The translations under genes were made by a program, and so were the position numbers. A stretch of DNA of 8,919 bases from Clostridiales bacterium UBA6468 (GTDB lineage Bacteria; Bacillota; Clostridia; Oscillospirales; Oscillospiraceae), in the NCBI GenBank assembly GCA_002436765.1, contig DJNI01000064.1:1-8919 (forward strand). Direction: 5' to 3'. The notes under the pieces were generated by a model. It was not told the origin of the DNA. It made no database searches and saw nothing but the letters and a program-made list of their open reading frames with translations. Below, piece after piece: positions 6,216 through 8,919 of this stretch. The number at the start of each line of letters is the position of its first letter. Position 1 is the first letter of the stretch.

Positions 6216-8021
6216 ATGGAAGAAATCAAAAAAATTCCCAGCCGCGACCAGATCCCGGCGGAGGACAAGTGGGCTATCGAGGATCTGTACCCCACCGACG
6301 AGGCTTGGGAAGCGGAGCTGACGAAGCTGGCGGAGAGCCAGAAGACCCTGGCTTCCTATGCGGGACGTCTGGGGGAGAGCGGTGAGACGCTGTATGCTTA
6401 CCTGGAAAACATGGAGCAGGTCAACGCCAAGGCGGAGCTGCTGGGCAATTACTGCATGCGCCGGGCAGACGAGGATACCAGGAACGCCACCTATCAGGGA
6501 ATGTCCGGAAGGTTTATGGGCACTGTGGTAGCGCTGGGTGCGGCGTGCAGCTTTGACACCCCGGAGATCATGGCGATTTCCGACGAAAAGCTGGCGCGGT
6601 TCTACGCCGACTGCCCCAAGCTGGAGCGTTATCGCCGTTATCTGACCAATCTGCGCCGCCGCAAGGCGCACACCCTTTCCGCCGCGGAGGAGAAGCTGCT
6701 GGCGTCGGCAGGTGAAATGGCTCAGGCACCCGACACCATTTACGGCTCCCTCGCCGATGCAGACCTGAAATTCCCCGACGCCGTGGACGCCAAGGGAAAC
6801 AAGCATCCCCTGACCCAGGGGACCTTCGTCAGCCTGGAGGAGAGCAGCGACCGGGTGCTGCGTCAGAGCGCCTACGAAAATCTTTACGGCACCCTGGCCA
6901 GCTTCAAGACCACCACTGCCGCCCTTCTCAACGCCCAGAACAAGCAGCTGAAATTCTTCGCCGAAGCGCGGAAGTACGACACGGCCTTTGAAGCGTCCCT
7001 GGACGCCACCAACGTTCCCACCTCCGTTTACAAGAACCTCATCGAGACAGTCCACCGGAACATGGACAAAATGCACCGCTATGTCCGCCTGCGCAAGAAG
7101 CTGCTGGGCGTGGACGAGCTGCATTTCTACGACGTGTACACCCCCCTGCTGAAGGACGTGGACAAGCACATCCCCTATGAGCAGGCCAAGCAGACCGTTT
7201 ACGACGCGCTGGCGCCTCTGGGCGACGATTACCGCGCCATTCTGAAAAACGGCTTCGACCATCGCTGGATCGACGTGTACCAGAACGAGGGAAAGCGCAG
7301 CGGCGCGTATTCCGCCGGTACGGCGGTGCATCCCTACGTCCTGCTGAACTACACCGGCACGCTGGACAGCCAGTTCACCCTGGCACATGAGATGGGTCAC
7401 GCCCTGCACTCCTATCTGTCCAACAAGCATCAGAACCCCATCGACGCGGACTACGTGATCTTTGTGGCGGAGGTGGCCTCCACCTGCAACGAGGCGCTGC
7501 TGATGGAGTACCTGCTGGGCAAGACCACGGATAAGAAGGAGCGTGCCTACCTCATTAACCACTTCCTCGACCAGTTCAAGGGAACGCTGTACCGCCAGAC
7601 CATGTTCGCCGAGTTCGAGCTGAACATCGGAAAGATGGCAGCCCAGGGTCAGACCCTGACCGCGGACGTTCTGTGCGCCGAGTATAAGCGCCTGAACGAG
7701 CTGTACTACGGCCCGGACATGGTGGTGGACGACAACATCGCCATGGAGTGGGCGCGCATCCCCCACTTCTACTACAACTACTATGTCTTCCAGTATGCCA
7801 CCGGCTATTCCGCCGCCATTGCCCTGTCCCGCCGGATTCTGCGGGAGGGCGCACCGGCGGTGAAGGATTACCTGGGCTTCCTCTCCGGCGGCTGCTCCAA
7901 ATCCCCCATCGACCTATTAAAGGGCGCGGGCGTGGACATGACCAGTCCGGAGCCTGTGAATCAGGCGCTGGCGCTGTTCGGTGAGCTGCTGGATGAAATG
8001 GAAGAGCTGACCCGGGAGTAA
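6216..8021 (+). CDS. pepF: Oligoendopeptidase F (peptidase family M3B)
   Basis: A 601-residue cytoplasmic zinc metallopeptidase that cleaves short oligopeptides, typically about 7-17 residues, in peptide turnover. The length is that of a full PepF. Zinc ligands are visible: the HEMGH motif gives H391 and H395 with catalytic E392, and AEVAST supplies the third ligand, E419, 24 residues on. The N-terminal oligoendopeptidase domain (about 110-185) and the C-terminal segment with ARIPHFYYNYYVFQYATGYSAA, a substrate-site region of the family, are intact. The start is set by AGGAGG seven bases upstream. No signal peptide is present. The downstream 88-codon gene begins four bases after the stop, so the two are probably co-transcribed. 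No truncation or missing residue is seen. Confidence 0.97.
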   Translation: MEEIKKIPSRDQIPAEDKWAIEDLYPTDEAWEAELTKLAESQKTLASYAGRLGESGETLYAYLENMEQVNAKAELLGNYCMRRADEDTRNATYQGMSGRFMGTVVALGAACSFDTPEIMAISDEKLARFYADCPKLERYRRYLTNLRRRKAHTLSAAEEKLLASAGEMAQAPDTIYGSLADADLKFPDAVDAKGNKHPLTQGTFVSLEESSDRVLRQSAYENLYGTLASFKTTTAALLNAQNKQLKFFAEARKYDTAFEASLDATNVPTSVYKNLIETVHRNMDKMHRYVRLRKKLLGVDELHFYDVYTPLLKDVDKHIPYEQAKQTVYDALAPLGDDYRAILKNGFDHRWIDVYQNEGKRSGAYSAGTAVHPYVLLNYTGTLDSQFTLAHEMGHALHSYLSNKHQNPIDADYVIFVAEVASTCNEALLMEYLLGKTTDKKERAYLINHFLDQFKGTLYRQTMFAEFELNIGKMAAQGQTLTADVLCAEYKRLNELYYGPDMVVDDNIAMEWARIPHFYYNYYVFQYATGYSAAIALSRRILREGAPAVKDYLGFLSGGCSKSPIDLLKGAGVDMTSPEPVNQALALFGELLDEMEELTRE

Positions 8022-8025
8022 GGGC

Positions 8026-8292
8026 ATGGCAGAGCTGTTTTTGCCCACCCTGCACACCTTCGCCATGAACAACATTTTCACCGGCTCCAAGGGACTGTTC
8101 CGCTTCCGGGCAGAGCCGAAGGTGGTCATGGCGAATCCGAAAGAGGTGGATTTCGCCCGGAGCGCCATCCATGTGGAGTACTGGCACGGCCTTTACTGCT
8201 ACGAAAAAAGCACCATGGAGGGGGAGTCTACCTTCCCCATGAGCGAGGAAGGCCGGGAGGAAATGCGCCGCTGGCTGGAAGAACGAATCTGA
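8026..8292 (+). CDS. Small protein of unknown function, coupled to pepF
   Basis: An 88-residue protein that I cannot assign to a named family. It starts four bases after the pepF stop, and its ribosome binding site (GGGAG, 8014-8018, seven bases upstream of the ATG) lies inside the last pepF codons, so translation is probably coupled. The sequence is soluble, with no membrane segment or signal peptide. It is aromatic-rich in the middle (GLFRFRAEP, HVEYWHGLYCYE), with one Cys and several His, and ends in a charged helix (SEEGREEMRRWLEERI). Codon use and GC content resemble pepF, and a hairpin follows within 11 bases of the stop, which supports a real gene. A role linked to PepF is only inferred from position. 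Confidence 0.8.
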   Translation: MAELFLPTLHTFAMNNIFTGSKGLFRFRAEPKVVMANPKEVDFARSAIHVEYWHGLYCYEKSTMEGESTFPMSEEGREEMRRWLEERI

Positions 8293-8302
8293 TTCGGAAA
8301 CC

Positions 8303-8334
8303 TCTGCGGAACCGGCAGCCGCCGGTTCCGCAGA
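8303..8334 (+). terminator. Terminator-like hairpin after the pepF unit
   Basis: A perfect 14-bp stem, TCTGCGGAACCGGC (8303-8316) with GCCGGTTCCGCAGA (8321-8334), around an AGCC loop, 10 bases after the stop of the small gene. The nearest T-run (six T, 8353-8358) is 18 bases past the stem, so it is a less than perfect intrinsic terminator, but its position between two units makes termination likely. Confidence 0.65.
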
Positions 8335-8337
8335 TTC

Positions 8338-8372
8338 CCGGACGATTCGACATTTTTTGGGAAACCGTCCGG
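8338..8372. repeat. Second dyad before the alaS promoter
   Basis: CCGGACG (8338-8344) and CGTCCGG (8366-8372) are perfect 7-bp arms around a 21-base loop that contains the T6 run. It starts three bases past the preceding hairpin and ends 18 bases before the alaS -35 box. It may be part of a composite terminator or a protein-binding site; no function can be read. Confidence 0.4.
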
Positions 8373-8390
8373 AAAAATGGGAAATAAGCC

Positions 8391-8418
8391 TTGACTTTTT
8401 CCCTTTTTGTGATAAAAT
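8391..8418 (+). promoter_or_regulatory. Promoter of the alaS T-box transcript
   Basis: TTGACT (8391-8396), a 16-base spacer and TAAAAT (8413-8418), each five of six to consensus. Transcription would begin near 8425, just before stem I of the T-box leader. Confidence 0.75.
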
Positions 8419-8424
8419 ATCGAC

Positions 8425-8646
8425 GATATGGAAAGACATTGCGGAAACCAAGCGGAAACGTAGTCCTTCAGCGAGGGGGAGAAGGTGCAAGCCCCCGGAT
8501 GAACTTCTGCGAGCCATTTCCTGCGTCGCCCGGGATGACCGGGACGGGCGCTCCCGTTACAGAGCGGCTAAGATGCCTGATTTTCAGGCGAATTAGGGTG
8601 GTACCGCGATTTACGTCGCCCCTATTGTGTAGGGGCGGCGTTTTTT
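8425..8646 (+). ncRNA. T-box riboswitch (tRNA-Ala sensing) of alaS
   Basis: Senses uncharged tRNA-Ala and allows read-through into alaS when alanylation is low. Stem I is closed by GGAAA (8430-8434) with TTTCC (8517-8521). Its distal arm has an AGCGA variant of the AGAGA bulge (8470-8474), a GGGGG/CCCCC stem (8475-8479 with 8492-8496) and a GGTGCAA loop. The likely specifier is GCC (8513-8515), an alanine codon just 5' of the closing stem. CGCCCG/CGGGCG (8527-8532 with 8545-8550) is a probable stem II, and GCCTGA/TCAGGC (8575-8580 with 8584-8589) is stem III. The T-box sequence AGGGTGGTACCGCG (8595-8608) carries TGGT, which pairs with the ACCA end of tRNA-Ala. AGGG (8595-8598) can pair with CCCT (8620-8623) to form the antiterminator and break the terminator. 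Confidence 0.95.
8614..8646 (+). terminator. Regulated terminator of the T-box leader
   Basis: An 11-bp stem, CGTCGCCCCTA (8614-8624) with TAGGGGCGGCG (8630-8640) including one G-U pair, around a TTGTG loop, followed directly by TTTTTT (8641-8646). It competes with the antiterminator for the CCCT at 8620-8623. Confidence 0.93.
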
Positions 8647-8708
8647 GGTTGGAAGCGAGAAAATGGATGCGCTTTCAGCTCCGACAATTTTTATGGAGGT
8701 AGAAACCA

Positions 8709-8919
8709 ATGAATAACAAGCCTTACGGCGTAAATGAACTGCGCGAGATGTTCCTCTCTTTCTTTGAAAGCAAGGGTCACCTGCGCCTGCCCAGCTTTTC
8801 TCTGATCCCCCAGAACGATGCGTCTCTGCTGCTGATCAACTCCGGCATGGCGCCTATGAAGCCCTATTTCAAGGGCGAGGTGGAGCCGCCCTGTCACCGG
8901 GTCTGCACCTGCCAGAAGT
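8709..8919 (+). CDS. alaS: Alanyl-tRNA synthetase, N-terminus (runs off window)
   Basis: Ligates alanine to tRNA-Ala in the cytoplasm. The first 70 codons are visible and fit the class II catalytic domain of AlaRS: the opening ELREMFLSFFESKGHLRLPS, then NDASLLLINSGMAPMKPYF with class II motif 1 elements, and RVCTCQK, where the family has the RxxTxQKC segment. The start is fixed by GGAGG (8695-8699), nine bases upstream, and by family alignment. An Ala-type T-box directly upstream independently supports the call. The remaining part of the protein (usually about 870 residues in total) lies outside the window. Confidence 0.97.
   Translation, partial: MNNKPYGVNELREMFLSFFESKGHLRLPSFSLIPQNDASLLLINSGMAPMKPYFKGEVEPPCHRVCTCQK

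Noticed and set aside
6210..7766. 518-codon minus-strand frame opposite pepF
   Set aside because: A Val/Gly/Gln-rich translation typical of antisense to a GC-rich gene; pepF is complete with HEMGH and the third zinc ligand.
1..8919. CRISPR arrays, insertion sequences, integrases, tRNA or rRNA genes
   Set aside because: Read on both strands; no regularly spaced repeats, transposase or recombinase motifs, or cloverleaf/rRNA signatures were seen. The T-box mimics none of these.

Overview
The window reads as chromosomal DNA of a Clostridia-type Firmicute, most likely a moderately GC-rich gut member of the Oscillospirales. The evidence is strong AGGAGG-type ribosome binding sites, sigma-A-like promoters, a T-box leader in front of alaS, and a GPH-transporter/GH78/AraC glycoside locus. 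The genus cannot be fixed from the sequence alone.

Layout. Positions 1-3612 (minus strand) hold a two-gene operon: a GPH-family sugar-glycoside:cation symporter followed, with a 4-base ATGA overlap, by a GH78 alpha-L-rhamnosidase. The rhamnosidase runs off the left edge; 721 codons are visible and no stop is reached. A divergent AraC-type regulator lies at 3762-4958 (plus). The 149-base gap between them carries two back-to-back promoters with repeated GCTTG half-sites between them, a likely shared operator. Positions 4959-5203 contain no convincing gene, only a dyad and two hairpins that separate convergent transcription units. An EamA/DMT-family exporter (5204-6109, minus) then sits back to back with pepF (6216-8021, plus), an M3-family oligoendopeptidase F. 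Four bases after pepF comes an 88-codon gene of unknown function. A strong hairpin closes that unit. The promoter, an Ala-type T-box riboswitch (specifier GCC, acceptor-pairing UGGU) and the first 70 codons of alaS complete the window.

How the parts work together. The left three genes form a self-contained glycoside-use cassette. The AraC protein probably senses a rhamnoside or rhamnose-derived signal and activates the transporter/rhamnosidase operon. The transporter brings the intact glycoside in. The rhamnosidase has no signal peptide, so it should release L-rhamnose in the cytoplasm. No L-rhamnose catabolic gene (isomerase, kinase, aldolase) is visible here. The right half is ordinary housekeeping: peptide turnover, efflux, and alanyl-tRNA synthetase controlled by tRNA-Ala charging. 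I see no CRISPR array, integrase, insertion sequence, tRNA or rRNA. Nothing here is clearly an undescribed system. The best leads are the shared operator, the altered cation-site residue in the symporter, the unknown gene coupled to pepF, and the unexplained dyad-bearing gap at 4959-5161.
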